A DNA stretch of 64,000 nt from NCBI GenBank assembly GCA_020747015.1, contig JAGTJM010000104.1, positions 1-64,000 on the forward strand. Direction: 5' to 3'. Of this stretch, positions 42,831 through 55,206 are shown in pieces. The stretch comes from Pyrenochaeta sp. MPI-SDFR-AT-0127 (Eukaryota > Ascomycota > Dothideomycetes > Pleosporales > Cucurbitariaceae). How positions within the stretch are numbered: the stretch's first letter is position 1; each line of letters opens with the position of its first letter. Made by a program: the position numbers and the translations under genes. Below the pieces are notes generated by a model. The model worked only from the letters and a program-made list of their open reading frames with translations. It did not search any database and was not told where the DNA came from.

Positions 42831-44653
42831 ATGTCTGTTTCGACACTTATTGCCTTCTCTTTCTTAGCTGGAGTGGTTTTCCATCTTGGATATTTCATTC
42901 GAGGTCAACATGACCTCGCGACGATGAGATATGTTGGTATTCTAGCTCTTCATCTTGTCGCAGCCCCATGGCTACTGAGCATCTTTACAAATCTATCCTT
43001 AGGTGTAGCATTTATAAAGAACTCCATCGTACTTGTTTCTTTTTATTCTGGCCTTTTCGCTAGTATCCTTATATATCGGCTATACTTTCACCGGCTCCGC
43101 GCGTTTCCAGGCCCAAAGTCCTGGGCAATATCGAAATTATTCCAGTTCCATGCCAACATAAACTGGAGGGCATATGCGAATTTCCATAACCTGCACGAAA
43201 ACTATGGTCTCTTTGTGAGAGTTGGTCCAACAGAGCTATCAGTAATTCACCCCAGCGCGCCCCAGGTCATTCTTGGTCCTTCAACCAAATGTACCAAAGG
43301 AGTGTGGTACGACATGGCTCAGCCTCTTCGAACCATGCATCAGACTGGTGACATAGGCTTTCACGACTTCAGGCGTCGGTCCTGGGACAGAGCATTTAGC
43401 CAAAAAGGTACATTCTTTATAAATGTTAAGCAGGCAATAGCGTTAACTTGAACTAGCTTTGCAAGTCTATGAGCTTATTATTAGTGAATACGCAGATATG
43501 TTCATTGAGAAGGCCCGACAGCAAGATTCTAAACCAATCAACTTGACGAAGTGGTCATATTGGTATGCATGGGATATTGTCGGCAACGTTGGCTTTGGTA
43601 AAAGGTTTGGTGCACTTGAGAGTTTAACACCCCACTTCGCAATCGCCAACCTCTTTGAATACATTCGTCCCATGGGAATTTTCATACCCATTCCATGGCT
43701 CTTTCAGATTTTCAAAACCATCCGAAGCACTGCTTCCCACAATCATCCATTCATTGATTGGTGCAATGAGCAGCTCGATTCTCGCATCAAGGTACGTTGG
43801 GTGGTTTAGAAAATTGCAATTATTGGCTAACCTATTGCCACCTGTAGGAAAAAACAGAGCGGCAGGACGCTTTTCATCATCTGCTAAAAGCACCTTTGAT
43901 GACAAACAACGACTACGTCAACCGCAACTGGCTTGAAGGAGATGCAAGGTTGCTTATCGTGGCTGGAAGGTATATTACTTGCTCGCACCGAGGGAGGTAC
44001 TGATATTGATATAGCGATACCGTTGCTGCCGTGCTAGCTTCAAGCTGTTACGAGTTGATCCGTAAACCAGAATATATAAAGACCTTGAGAAAGGAGCTTG
44101 AGTCAATATCAAAAGAAGATGGAATTAACACAGCAAGCTTGGCAAAGGCACCCCTGCTCAACGCTATCGTTAACGAGGCGCTGAGATTGCATCATCCTGT
44201 TCCCTCGGGGCTAGTCCGACAGACGCCACCTGAAGGGATTATGCTGGGAGAGACCTTTATTCCTGGCAATATCACGGTTACGGTTCCATTTCACGCACTA
44301 CAGCGTTGTAAGTTTTATGATTTTAGATTGGCGTAAGACTTCTTCTAACGAATAATCATTTAGCTCCTGCTTCCTTTGCGGAACCGAACGATTTTATCCC
44401 TGAACGATGGACTACTCGACCAGAATTAGTACTTCATCCTGAAGCCTTTGCACCATTCTCGTTGGGGAGGTACAATTGTGTTGGGAAGAGACTCGCACAA
44501 ACCGAGATATGGCTTATGCTTGCGAAGATCGTAATGAATTTTGATATGGGATTTGCTCCAGGTGAAGATGGTTCGAATCTAGATGAACATCTAGAAGACC
44601 ATTTTATCACTAGTCCTGGGGATCTTTGGGTAGTTTTTCGATCACGTGATTAA
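42831..44653 (+). CDS. Cytochrome P450 monooxygenase, 538 aa
   Basis: Exons 42831-43407, 43457-43791, 43848-43969, 44015-44307 and 44364-44653; introns 45-56 bp, frame kept throughout. Several N-terminal hydrophobic segments (residues 1-75) anchor it to the endoplasmic reticulum, followed by the Pro-rich hinge FPGPKSW. Conserved P450 features in order: RRRSWDRAFS (helix C), AGSDTV split by intron 3 (helix I oxygen-binding), EALRLHHP (ExxR, helix K), FIPERW, and the haem loop FSLGRYNCVGKRLA with the Cys ligand at about C479. All essential residues are present, so it should be active. It resembles fungal secondary-metabolism P450s of the benzoate 4-monooxygenase/pisatin demethylase type; the substrate is unknown. 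It lies 5.4 kb from the HD gene. Confidence 0.92.
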
Positions 44654-45779
44654 GGCTCCAACATGTCAAGTTCACTATCCATTTGTCCGCGGCCTTTTGC
44701 CTTCGGTTATACAGCCAATTGGTGCCTTCTCGGTAAGTAAGGGGCGGTATCCTCTAGTATCACAATTTGAAATAATGTTACCTTTTTTGGTGTGTTTTTA
44801 GAGCTCAAATCCATGAGATCTCATCACTCGATGTAACAGCTTAATTACAGTGAATACGTTGATTTAACTGATACTACAAATCGTTCTTAATGTTTTGGTA
44901 TGCCAACTGGGCATGATGCACATATTCTAACCAACAAAGACGCTCTGAGACGCTCTGGGTCGTTATATATAGGCGTTTTCCCCATCGAGTCCGACGTGAA
45001 GGAAGGCTATCAGTAGCTGAGCTAGAGAACATAGATAGAGCTTTTCTAGGCGGTGAACGTTCACCCTTTGCTACACATCTCTCACGCGATTTTTGGTGAG
45101 GATAGATGCGCTGGAGGTCGTGCTCTAAACCTACAGCTGGTTACTCAAAGTGGAATACAGTGAATCCCATTGGCGTTCTTCACGGACCCTAGCCTTGACT
45201 CTCTGTGATTACTCTTGCCGTCTCCTAACCTCGGCATTTGTAGGCATTAGTAGTGAAGATACAGGCGCGGCGGGATTACAGTGGTACCTAGAGTCACAGG
45301 AGCGAGGGGTCTTATCGATACGTGTTATGGAAAACGCGAATATTTCTACTACAACTTTCCTGTCAAATATCCATGCAACGCTTCTACTCCCTTAGATATA
45401 TATCTCTATCACTTTTCGAATTGCCCTCCTACACGTCTGGCTTTAATTCCATCGAAACTAAACTGTTAGAACAGCGGGCGAAGGCACGTCGAAAGAGCGA
45501 ATTAATGGAGATGAGTCTCTGTGCTTACGCTAGTATCTTGTTAGCAAAAGCGAACGAAGCCACTTCCTTCGTTCATGGAATGGAGCGAGATCGCGCGGCT
45601 ACAGTGTTGCAGTACGGTGCCTGTATGCTAGTAGGCCTGGAAATGTGTCGAGTCGAGTTATTCTGGCCAGAGAATAGCTAGGTGGTATTTGTTGCAATAC
45701 ATCCACTTTGTTGCGTGGTTTGTGATTAGTTGAACTGTACACAAGACCATTATTCGCACGCAAATCGCATCCTTCAGCG
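44654..45779. other. Intergenic, no supported gene
   Basis: Overlapping plus-strand frames at 45150-45681 have no domain or splice structure I can support. Confidence 0.4.
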
Positions 45780-46208
45780 ATGGCATTTCGAGCAGGATTA
45801 GCCATGAGAAGCATAGGGTTGCTGACAATCAAAGAGGTAGTGGAGGTGCTATGCCAGGCTCTACTAAAGGTCCCTGCGCCGATGGTGGCATCGATACCGT
45901 TACTTAGCCAAAGCCATCAGCTTGTTAACCAAGAACTCGCAAACAAGATTCATCTCATACATTACCCATGGTCCAAGTGCGCGCACCCACTCAACCGCCC
46001 TCACCTCTTCAGCACTGGCAGCTTCAAGCTGCAGGCACTGGACACTGACGACGATAGGAAGACGGGCCTTCTTGTCCAGTTTGCAATCGATGCTTGTGCC
46101 ATAATTGCAGAGGACTACGCTGGTCGAGGTTGGCTGTCGTTATTGCGCGATGGCAGCGCCCCGATAGACCCCACCAGCACGCTGCGCGAACGTAGCTACT
46201 ACCAGTAG
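45780..46208 (+). CDS. Uncharacterised ORF, possible gene fragment, 142 aa
   Basis: Open frame starting ATG 45780. The segment KTGLLVQFAIDACAIIAEDY and then SAPIDPTSTLRERSYY weakly recall the N-terminal region of a fungal HNH-nuclease-domain family, but the nuclease part itself is not found downstream. The frame ends at TAG inside what looks like continued coding sequence, so this may be a broken gene. Low certainty in both existence and identity. Confidence 0.35.
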   Translation: MAFRAGLAMRSIGLLTIKEVVEVLCQALLKVPAPMVASIPLLSQSHQLVNQELANKIHLIHYPWSKCAHPLNRPHLFSTGSFKLQALDTDDDRKTGLLVQFAIDACAIIAEDYAGRGWLSLLRDGSAPIDPTSTLRERSYYQ

Positions 46209-47701
46209 AACTATCCGCACGATCGCCTTCCTCCGCACTAGCAACAACTCACTCCTAACACAGAACACGCCTCGTCGGGCGTTTCCCTCGCACCCTCGAA
46301 CTTGACGACCGCCCTGCGTTGCTGTCAGCAGCAGGTCAACTTGCAGTTTGTACATTTAAGATGTTACTGCGGACCTAGAGCTATACAACGCCCTTTTACA
46401 TTGGAAGATGTGCAGACAGTGAACAAGACGAATGTGCTCCAGAGCCACCAGCCGAAGTTGTGAGGGTGAGCAATAGGCCCAAGCCACTGTTGTCCACGAC
46501 GACACATGCAGAAGATAATACTATAGCAGAAGTTCGGAAAGCCCCGATGGCACAAATATGATAGCGGAAAAGAAGTTTAACTTAATGTTGGCCTGCTATC
46601 TAAAAGTTGCTACCGAAGCTATGCCTTCTCACATAGGACTTGGTGATACTATTTAAACCTATGCGGACTCTTCCCAAAGACTATGTAAGTTAGAGCGCTT
46701 ACGCGAAGCTGAGCAGCTTCTGTCGTCCCGTAATGAGATTATAGGCATGCTGTTGTACCTTCTCGAACCGCATAAACTTGTAGCTCTCGCTTTCAAGATA
46801 GTTGAAAAGCACCGCTAAACTTATTAATTAGCGATTGCAGCTGCGGCACGGGCAATGATATGACTTTTCGCTATAGACTAAGGAATTTAGATATTAGTTT
46901 AGTACTGGAAGAGTACTATACTCTCAGTGACAGAGGTAGTACTCATAGCTAAAGCCATTCTAAGTCGCATGTGTTGCAATATTCTGTATACCAGAGTTAG
47001 GGTAGGTAAGTAGCTTAATTATTAATAATCCGTTAGGGTCACGCTAACTAATAGCTTAGAAGATCGTGCGGTAATTTAGGTATAAGCTAGTTTCGAGGTA
47101 GTATAAAAGGCCGCTAGCTGAGGTTAAAGCTATTTAATAGCAGGGATATGCAATATTCTTACCGCGATAAGTATTTAAGTTAAGGTACTTTTAGTAGTTA
47201 GTAATATCTCTAGACTTAAAAGAAAAAGATATAAGTAAGCACTTAGTTATATATAAACTTACTATATTTAAGATATTCTTACTCGAAAATAGGTCTACTA
47301 TAATCGTACTAATAGTATTATTTATTATTATTTAGAGCGTCTATATACTAGTCTATAGATAATTAGGTATAAAATCTCTTAAAATAGATCTTATACTTAA
47401 ACTAAGGTTTTTAGTATCTCTTATTATCTAAATACTAGTTTACTAAGCTTTATATAAGAACTCTTAATTATATATTTTATATTTATAATATAGGCCCTAG
47501 TAGTTTAGTATATTTATATTCTAGGTAGTAGCTATCTAGCTACTAAACTTATAATTATATATCTTATACTTATTATTATAGTATATCTCAATTTTTCCCT
47601 AAGAGTTAGTATAATAATATTTAATAATTATAAATAGTAAACTATTAGACTCTTTAGGAGAAGTATAAGTAAGTTAATAGAATAACTAGATAGGATAGTA
47701 T
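46209..47701. repeat. AT-rich RIP tract left of an LTR
   Basis: 46209-46560 is ordinary intergenic sequence. From about 46830 composition becomes increasingly TA-rich, with no readable frames, up to the LTR at 47702. No transposon domain is identifiable. Confidence 0.6.
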
Positions 47702-47999
47702 TATAATAATATAGGCGCTAAAGGGTTCTAAAATAGATCTAAGTATAACTTAAAGGTATATAGGAGTGCGTACTATAGGGGATAACTAGGAATACCTCTA
47801 TTCCTATAGGTCTAGTACGGAAGGATAAGAAGAACTTATCCTACTATCTACTACTAAAGAGCTATACTTATATATAGAGAAATAGGGGTAACGGGGCCTA
47901 ATTAGGACAGTATTAGAGGTAGGTCCGATATCCTCTAAATAAACCTCCCTTCTTATAGGAACGTGTGTGCGTCTCTATTTCTATATGACGTTCGTTACA
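47702..47999 (-). repeat. LTR copy (298 bp), right end least mutated
   Basis: Aligns base for base with the solo LTR at 20794-21091. Its right end keeps the original ATGACGTTCGTTACA, whereas its left end is RIP-changed (TATAATAATATAGG). The flanks AGTAT and CCAGC do not match, so no target duplication exists. It may be one end of a larger element filling the AT tract to its left, or have lost a flank. Confidence 0.85.
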
Positions 48000-48532
48000 C
48001 CAGCTCTCAGCTGTCCTGACAATAGTTGCGTAGGTTGTTTCCCGGTTTCACTATCTACTTTTAAAGCTAGGCAGCAGGCTGTTCTTCCTAAACGAGCCTA
48101 GAACACGCAATTACGGAGCATAAGGGTTAGTATGTGCTAGCGACTTTAGGGTCACATAAACCGCCAAGACTCCATTTCTGGTATAGTGTTCTGCATTACC
48201 AAGCATAGAAATAAAAGGCCCGATCTGGCAGCTCCTCCACGAAAAGCTTCAGCTCCGTTATGTGGTGATACGTTTGTAATTATTTGAGTATAGCTTTGTA
48301 ACACGCTTTTGTCACAAAGCGGTGTATGCGGCCGTACTACGGTAACATGTTCGAAGATGACCAATACTATTTCACCTGTGGTGCTTATTTAAAGGGATCT
48401 TGCCCGGTGACCCCTCCTCTTCAATTCAATCTCCTCTAGGTTGTACTTTGAAAGTATAGACCTTTGCAGTACAATCTACGATATCTATCGTTTATTGTCT
48501 CACTAGTTTTACGGCACTCAAGCAGTTGAAAT
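48000..48532. other. Promoter region of the NmrA-like gene
   Basis: Composition returns to normal exactly at the LTR edge. No other feature seen apart from an unsupported minus-strand frame at 48152-48364. Confidence 0.45.
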
Positions 48533-49488
48533 ATGTCACAAGTTATCAAGAATGTCGCCCTTGCAGGTGTAAGTCTACCGGGATAAGTCAGAGATCAAGC
48601 CATGACATAACACAGGCAACCGGTAGCCTCGGCTCTACTCTCCTGACTAGTCTTATAAACAACGGCAAGTTCAATATCACGGTCATTGCTCGTAAGGAGG
48701 GCCAATTAGCACCCGCAGGGGTGTCCGTCAAGGTCGTTAACACGGACTCTGTCGACGCCATCACTCAAGCACTGCGCGGTCAAGATGCACTTGTCGACGC
48801 AACATCTGGCCCGGATCCCACTCTTGGTATGCGCTTGATTGATGCCGCGGCCGCTGCAGGCGTGTACCGCGTCATTCCAAGCGAGTTCAGTACTGATATT
48901 CAGAGCACGGAAGCTCGATCTCCACTCGTATACCACGGAAAGAACCAGGCATTCGAGCACCTAAAAACCCTAGCTGCTGAAGGCAAGATCACGTACACGA
49001 CCATTTCCAATTCGGCCTTCCTAGACTGGAATCTGCGCACTGGCTTCATCAATATTGACCTTTACAATAAGAAAGTTCAGTACCTTAATGACGGTACTGA
49101 TGTATTTCCCTGGACACATCTTTCGTCCATCGGTACTGCCGTCGCCAACGTACTTGCGAAGCCCCAGGAAACCCGAAACCGGTCTTGCTACATTTCAAAC
49201 ATAAAAAAGAGCCAGAAGCAGATGGTTGAACTCGCCAAGGAAATCTTAGGGGCTAACGGCTGGGAAGAATCAACTCTGGACGCGGATAAAGCGTTGAAAG
49301 CCGCAACAGAAAGCATGATTTCTGGCACCGTCAATATGCAGGTAATCGGAGATATGATTCGGTGGTCGTGTACGGTCTACTCTCCCCGCTGGGAGCAGCA
49401 GGATGATAACAAGCTGTTGGGCGTAAAGAGCATGAGTGATGATGAGGTGAGAAAGCTGATCAAGGAGATTACTGCAGAGAAAAAGTAG
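48533..49488 (+). CDS. NmrA-like / isoflavone-reductase-type oxidoreductase, 302 aa
   Basis: Exons 48533-48568 and 48616-49488, intron 47 bp (GTAAGT...CACAG), phase 0. Splicing joins VALAG to ATGSLGSTLL and so restores the dinucleotide-binding GAGATGxxG-like loop at about residues 10-17 (LAGATGSLG); without the splice the motif is broken. The rest follows the NmrA/PCBER family: IPSEFSTD, FLDWNLRTGF and a C-terminal helical region ending EITAEKK. The lysine normally used for catalysis in isoflavone reductases may be K129 in YHGKNQAFEH, but I cannot assign it with certainty. Cytosolic, NADP-binding. It may be an enzyme or a redox-sensing regulator. Confidence 0.87.
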
Positions 49489-52059
49489 AGGTCGTGGAAG
49501 ATTTAAGTAGGTTGAGAGTGAAGGAAAAGGACTGTGTTTGTTCAAAGAGATGAAGTGGCGTTTTTGAAGTTTGAAGCCGAGGAAGAACAATGCAATCGTG
49601 GGATAGTCTTGTGTTGACATAGTCCTCCATGCCCGGGCAATCTGGGCTGAAAATACTCGTGCAGATCAAGAGGCTTGCAAACCAATATATCGATCCCATA
49701 TCATCATGTGTATGATCAACGAAGGGGGGTGATGCAGCAGCTGACCGTGGAGGTTCTTCATATCACGCGCATGTGAAGTGACGAAACGGGCCCGGTTCTT
49801 CACGCTCGTTCTGGAAACGTAACCATAAGCTCCGCGTTCAGGCGACACATGTACAACACTGCTCAAGCAACTAGACCCGGACGTCATGTTTTGGTTCGGT
49901 TCCCTAAGACTTGACTGCATCGGAGAAGTTGATGATCTAAGACAGGAGCTCCTTCTACAATAACTGGTGACCTTTCGCTTCAAGTGTTGCAGTTTTAATC
50001 ATTATAGTATGTGCTTGCGTCTACAGATCTGCTTACGTCCTAAGGTCTACCTTTTCTTCTACTAGCATTTCCGCATATACCGTCGACCGTTGTTTGACAT
50101 AAACTATTTCTGTGACCAAAGCATATGCACATAATTCAGCGACCAGTAACGGCAGGACTACAGTTTACCAATTGACAAGATTTGTCCTGATCGATTTCTG
50201 CGACCATGAGGAAAGTACGACAACCAAAAAAGAGGTTCCTTTTCAAATGTGAAGATGGATTTGATTTGCTTGCATCGCACGTAAACCGATATACACTATC
50301 GTATGTAGACAAATCTTCTAGATTTATCAGCCCACTTGTATCAACAGCTCGCGTGTGAAAAATTTCAGATAAGCTCAGCCAGAGTAGACTTGCCCCAATA
50401 GATAGATTAACGTGATATCAATCGAATCTCAAACGTCGTCAGGTGTGTTGAAGGGGTTCTAGTATCTACGAAAGCGGTTGATGGAGGCCGTTTGGCTCCT
50501 AGGCTTGTCGACATCCTAAACGTTGTCGTTCGTTAATGGCTACGCCACAAACCACCCATCGGTCACTGTGTGCCGCATTTTGGATTGTAATGCTAAAGTT
50601 GCTTGAGCACTGTCACCGCACCTCGTGCTTCCGAATCGCGACTTGATTGGCTGCTCCTGCGTTCGAAGGTCGTTACCAGCAGCCCTGCGTAGGACATATC
50701 GACAGGTCGCTTTGTCTGTGACTTCCTCGTTAGAGGCTGCTCGGAGGCTAGGGAAACTTTGAGCGTGTCGTGTTTCGAGACGAGTTCGGCATCGCCAAGT
50801 GTAAGGGCACGCCGAGAGCGGTGGTCGGAGCGCTGACGAGCTTGTTCGCGGATCATAGAGAGATGCGGAAGCTTCTGTTGTTCCTTGAGTAGTGCGAGAG
50901 ATAGTTACTTTTTCAAGTTTGATGTTGTATACGCCCTGGAGTGCTTTCCCCTTTCGCGTCGTAGTAGGATCGTTTCATTTTTAACTGTCTTATCTTTCAC
51001 ACAATCTCATCGCTCTGTTACCGTAATCTTAGATCGACATTCATTTTATCCTCCCACAATATCATGCTTGTTACTCGTTATGATTGGACCTCTCTACGTC
51101 TTGAGCGTGCAATATTTGCGGTGGAAGCATGTACGCTTTGAAGAATCGTATATAGGTTCGTTGCTAGTAGAAGTATAAGACTGCTCCCATGTTGTTGTGG
51201 TTCGAAACTTGCGCCGCGTTACGGAGGGTGAATAATGGGATGTTACGGTCGCCTAATTTACGAGAATCAACGTCAGAGAACTTGTAACTGGTATCTAAAG
51301 CTATGTAAACAGAATTAAAGGTGTATATATTAGGACACATGACCTACACATTGTTGGATCCGCAGTTTGGCTGTTATACTTAGTCTTGAGCAGCCAATTT
51401 GACGCGACCTCAACTACATCGGCATGATTTATAATAATCAATAAATACACAAATGAATCACAATTTTCAATTCATACTGATTATTAAGTGGTTATCAGCC
51501 TAGAGTCAAATCGCCAAAGAATCAATTGAGTCCTGACGCCAGTGTAACCGTATAGTGATGATGACGATAAAATACAGGCAAAGGATGAGAATTGCCGGCA
51601 ACACTAGTACTTAAACTGAAAAGCAATTGTCTCTTTTTCCATTGAGGCCACTTCTCCGACATGTTGTACCGACTTATCACACACTAATAACACCCCTCTA
51701 TGCCTGCTGCAGTAAGTGGCTCCCAGCGAACCATCAACACCTTATCCCACGAAACTTGCTCAAACAGGGAACATATCTACTGCCAATTACCTTCCTCGGA
51801 CAAATAGTTCGCCCTTCTTCCCTTACCAAGACCCAAGGGTACCTAAAGTGTTTAATGATTCGTTCTTCCTGACGAGAGATCCCCCTAAAAAGCAACGAGC
51901 CTAAGCATTCTGGGCAGGTAAGTGCGGACGCTTCGCACAGTCGCCGGTTGCTTGGAGATAAAAAGGCCGTCTCGCTCTCCAACATCGTCCCAATTTTTCT
52001 CCATCAAATATTCTTTAGGAACAAACAAGAAACCTCTATAACATACATTTGCGACCAAA
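49489..52059. other. Long intergenic stretch, no supported gene
   Basis: 2.6 kb with only short overlapping frames (for example 50593-50856 minus, 50885-51178 plus). None has a recognisable domain. The final 110 bp is the leader of the metallothionein gene, with ATAAAAA at 51958-51964 as a TATA-like element about 95 bp upstream of its ATG. Confidence 0.45.
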
Positions 52060-52131
52060 ATGCCTGAATGCGGAAACTCTGGATGCACGTGCGCTGACTG
52101 CAATTGCACGGTTGGTGCCTGCGCCTGCTAG
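52060..52131 (+). CDS. Metallothionein, 23 aa
   Basis: A 24-codon frame starting CAAAATGCC, a strong fungal start context. The peptide has seven cysteines in 23 residues (positions 4, 9, 11, 14, 16, 21, 23) giving three Cys-X-Cys pairs and no aromatic residue. Seven Cys with this spacing style and a length near 25 residues is the hallmark of fungal copper metallothioneins such as that of Neurospora, which binds Cu(I) in the cytosol for detoxification and storage. A TATA-like ATAAAAA lies at 51958-51964 and the leader is rich in A/C. Single exon, ends TAG. Too short for routine ORF calling. It could be coincidence only if a random frame gave seven Cys; the start context and TATA argue otherwise. 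Confidence 0.8.
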   Translation: MPECGNSGCTCADCNCTVGACAC

Positions 52132-53201
52132 AAAATTGTACGTCGGCCTGCGCACTACCTGAGAACCTCGCTTTTGTGTACTTGCTGATTTTGAGCAGAA
52201 AATTGTTCTCGAAACTATCATCCCTCCTCAAGATGACTTTTCGATTCAACGAATAGCCATATTCTTAGCGTTCCGGTAACTCAGGCGCAGCGGAGATTGC
52301 ACCAGTACAAACCCATAACGTCAATCTTGCGATCGAAATGTGTTGATTATGGTACATGAGAATGCAGAGACAAGCAAATAGCCTCAACAATATAAACCAG
52401 TCTGCTTCCTACTGCATCATGACCTCCCAATAACGTACGATCTCACCTACATGTCTAACGAAACAACACATCCAAGATGCATGCACCGTCTTTCCAGACA
52501 TTGGCGTTCTTCTGCAGGCTGTCTAAATTTCGTTCCAACGCATGTGAGTTTCCTCTTTTTCCTAAGAAACATAAAACATACATATATTTATGAGTCAATT
52601 AAATATTGTCGTTGCCACAGAACTCTCTAGCTACTGTGGAGCCAGATGTGAAGTGATTGGACCTTTAGGAGTTTTGTGCATAAGATTTTATGATTGGCCG
52701 CGCGTCACTATACAAATAGAATGTGACTTGCATGCGTCCTTTTTACCGTTGCAGAGTATAAGGGGTTCAATTAGTCAAGTGAACGGATACAGACCTGTAA
52801 AAAATTGGTGACCGTAGATCTTGGCGGAGAAATACTCTTCTTCAGGTTAGATTCAAGATGCCCAGGTGTATGGCTATTGGTTTACACTCAAACAGTATTA
52901 TAGGCATGCTGGATGGATAAAAGCATTAATTCCAAGTGAATAAAGAAGTAATCATCCGTATCAATTCATATCTATACCTCCACATTCTCTAGGATTCCGT
53001 GTTGAACTCGATGATGCTCACTGGCAAAATACATGCAAAACGATCTTTTAGTAGTTTATTGTTTGAATCTGACCATGCTAGGCTGTGCTATTCAACCACT
53101 GATTACTCACATGTCCGCACAAGCAGTATCGCACGCTCCCTCAAAGACAGCATTAAGGCTGCAGAGCCAAAATACTTCATCTCAAATGTTTGCATAAAAT
53201 T
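52132..53201. other. Intergenic, no supported gene
   Basis: 3' flank of the metallothionein gene. Plus-strand frames at 52590-52811 and 52999-53205 have no recognised domain. Confidence 0.45.
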
Positions 53202-54207
53202 TTAGTCGAAGCCAACTGGACCAACAAGTTCCTTCAGAGGAATCGACATGTTTGCCCCTGGTACCTATTTTATGTGTTGTTAATGTGGCGTAGTAATGCC
53301 AGCGCGCGAACACTTACCTTGTGCACCACGGAGTAAGGATCCCAGTGCTGGTTCGTGTGCGGGGATAGTTCGATGAGATTCATTGTGAAATTGACTTTCT
53401 CAGATCCGTACATCCAGCTCAAGAGCGCGTACGTCATATCCATACCCGCCGCAACCCCTGAGCTTGTCCATATCTTACCATCTTGAGTCCACCTCGCAGT
53501 CGGCACCCAGTCGACACTATTGCCATACTTGACAACTTCCTTCCAGTCTAGCTTATTCGTTGTAGCTCTTTTGTTCTCAAGCACTCCAGCTTTGGCGAGG
53601 ATCATCGATCCCGTGCACACACTGACAACGTAGTCTGTACTGTCGAACCTCGCCTTGACAAAGTCTTCTTTCCATGTGTCGTTCCCAGAATTGACGTTAA
53701 CTACGGCTGCACCAGGAACAAGAAGGAGGTCTAATTTGGGTGCACTCACGGGCGTGTGGGTGGCCATGACTGAGGAATTGATCTCGGGGTTTGGAATTGC
53801 TTCACCATTTGGCGTTACTCGTGGCGGATAAGAGGAACTGACCGGCCCTATGTTCTTAGAGATGATGGAGAGGCTCATGTTATATTGGTTCGAAAGCTTT
53901 CACGAGCATTAGATCAACCATGACTATGGAACAACAACGGTCGGACTCACACCAGTGAAGATCTGCATAGGACCCCAGAAGTCGAGAGGGGCGTAGCCAT
54001 CATAAACCATCTCGAGGACAACGTAAACATAGCAACTATCTCTTCGATCCTGGAATCACTTACAAATCCAACAGAAAGCCTTCGGCCAGCATTATAGCTT
54101 TGACGTTGCGCATCCGTCTGCTCTTCTATCGGTCTTTGACTATGCGTACTTCCGGCAAGTACGGCTACGCCCAGTAGAAATGAAATGGAGATCCTCATAG
54201 TAGGCAT
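53202..54207 (-). CDS. Secreted DJ-1/PfpI-family protein, 281 aa
   Basis: Exons 54207-54064, 54010-53951, 53896-53318 and 53264-53202; introns 53, 54 and 53 bp, all phase 0. Splicing is confirmed by family sequence across each junction: SVGF to MVYDGYAPLDFWGPMQIFTG, then to LSNQYNMSLSIISKN, and finally VVHK to VPGANMSIPL. Acceptors of introns 1 and 2 are GAG and AAG, less common types. Residues 1-23 or so are a secretion signal (MRISISFLLGVAVLAG; a second Met lies three codons in). The DJ-1/PfpI nucleophile elbow is VSVCTGS with Cys at about C162. The domain is a class I glutamine-amidotransferase-like fold. DJ-1-like proteins are usually cytosolic, so a secreted form is unusual but known in fungi. 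Activity unknown (possible glyoxalase, protease or hydratase). Confidence 0.87.
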
Positions 54208-55206
54208 TGTGCTTCGAGTGCTTCGACAGTTGAGAGCTCAAAAGTTAACCTTGGAAGGCCATACTTTATATTCAAGTCGCTCAACAGTTTCTGACATCTG
54301 AGCTAATTTGCGCAAGAATAAGGTCGTCAATAGCGGTAGGGAATCGACATGAGCAGGACTATAAAAAGCCGGAAATTAAGTATTACCAACCCGGAACACT
54401 TTGATAGAACAGTAAATATAATTATCTTGCTTCTATTTATATATATATCTACTCTTATTGAGTTATTCTAAAGAATAGTCAAGAAATTACTAGACGACTC
54501 TACTGAAACGTAGGGTAGAAAGAGTAACATTAGGCCTTCAAAGTCGTCCTTCTGATTGTTACCTACCTAGCGCAGCGTATTAAGATTTTATCAAGCTGCT
54601 GCCTAGCCCTCTAGCCCTAGTCAGAGCCTCTTCCTTAGAGAGCGTTAAATCGGCTGTTTTATCCTCTTCTTCAAATGTAACTATTATTCTCCTAAGTGCC
54701 TGTCTTGCTATGACGTCTGCCTTACAAGCGAGCCCGAGTCGGCATAGTTTTCGGCTGCGCTAAACCAAGCTAGGAAATATATTCCGCCAAGTGAAGAAAG
54801 GGCGAGCACCTGGAACACCAACAATGCAAAAGATGGACGGCGACCACGCGAAACGTGGACCGACCCACATCATACGACTCGCGAAGTTGACTTTCGGAGA
54901 TCCAGCGTAGGGCGCCAGATGGCACCAGGAATCCACTAATTCCCTTAGGGTACACACTGACATGCATTGAAGCGCGGGTACTATCATAATAGTTCATATT
55001 CAGTCGGTCTGAGCCTTCTCCATCTTTAGATCTTATACTCTCTTGCACCCTCAATATTTGGTATCGGTCCTTGAATCTTGGTCTCATCACTTTCAACACG
55101 CCTTTCCATTTTTGAGCGCTGGACGCCTATTCATTCTATCTTCAAGCAGGTCTTGTAATCCGGCTCAGTGAGATTTTTCAACCCCACTTTTCCATCACTC
55201 GGTTCG
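54208..55206. other. Intergenic, partly AT-rich
   Basis: Divergent promoters of the DJ-1 and NADPH oxidase genes. 54370-54560 is AT-rich with a RIP-like stretch. Overlapping minus-strand frames at 54760-55099 have no domain. Confidence 0.45.

Noticed and set aside
48533..49488. NmrA-like reductase as the missing dehydrogenase of a pentostatin pathway
   Set aside because: It lies over 11 kb away beyond a RIP tract and belongs to the NmrA/isoflavone-reductase type; nothing but an NADP fold links it.
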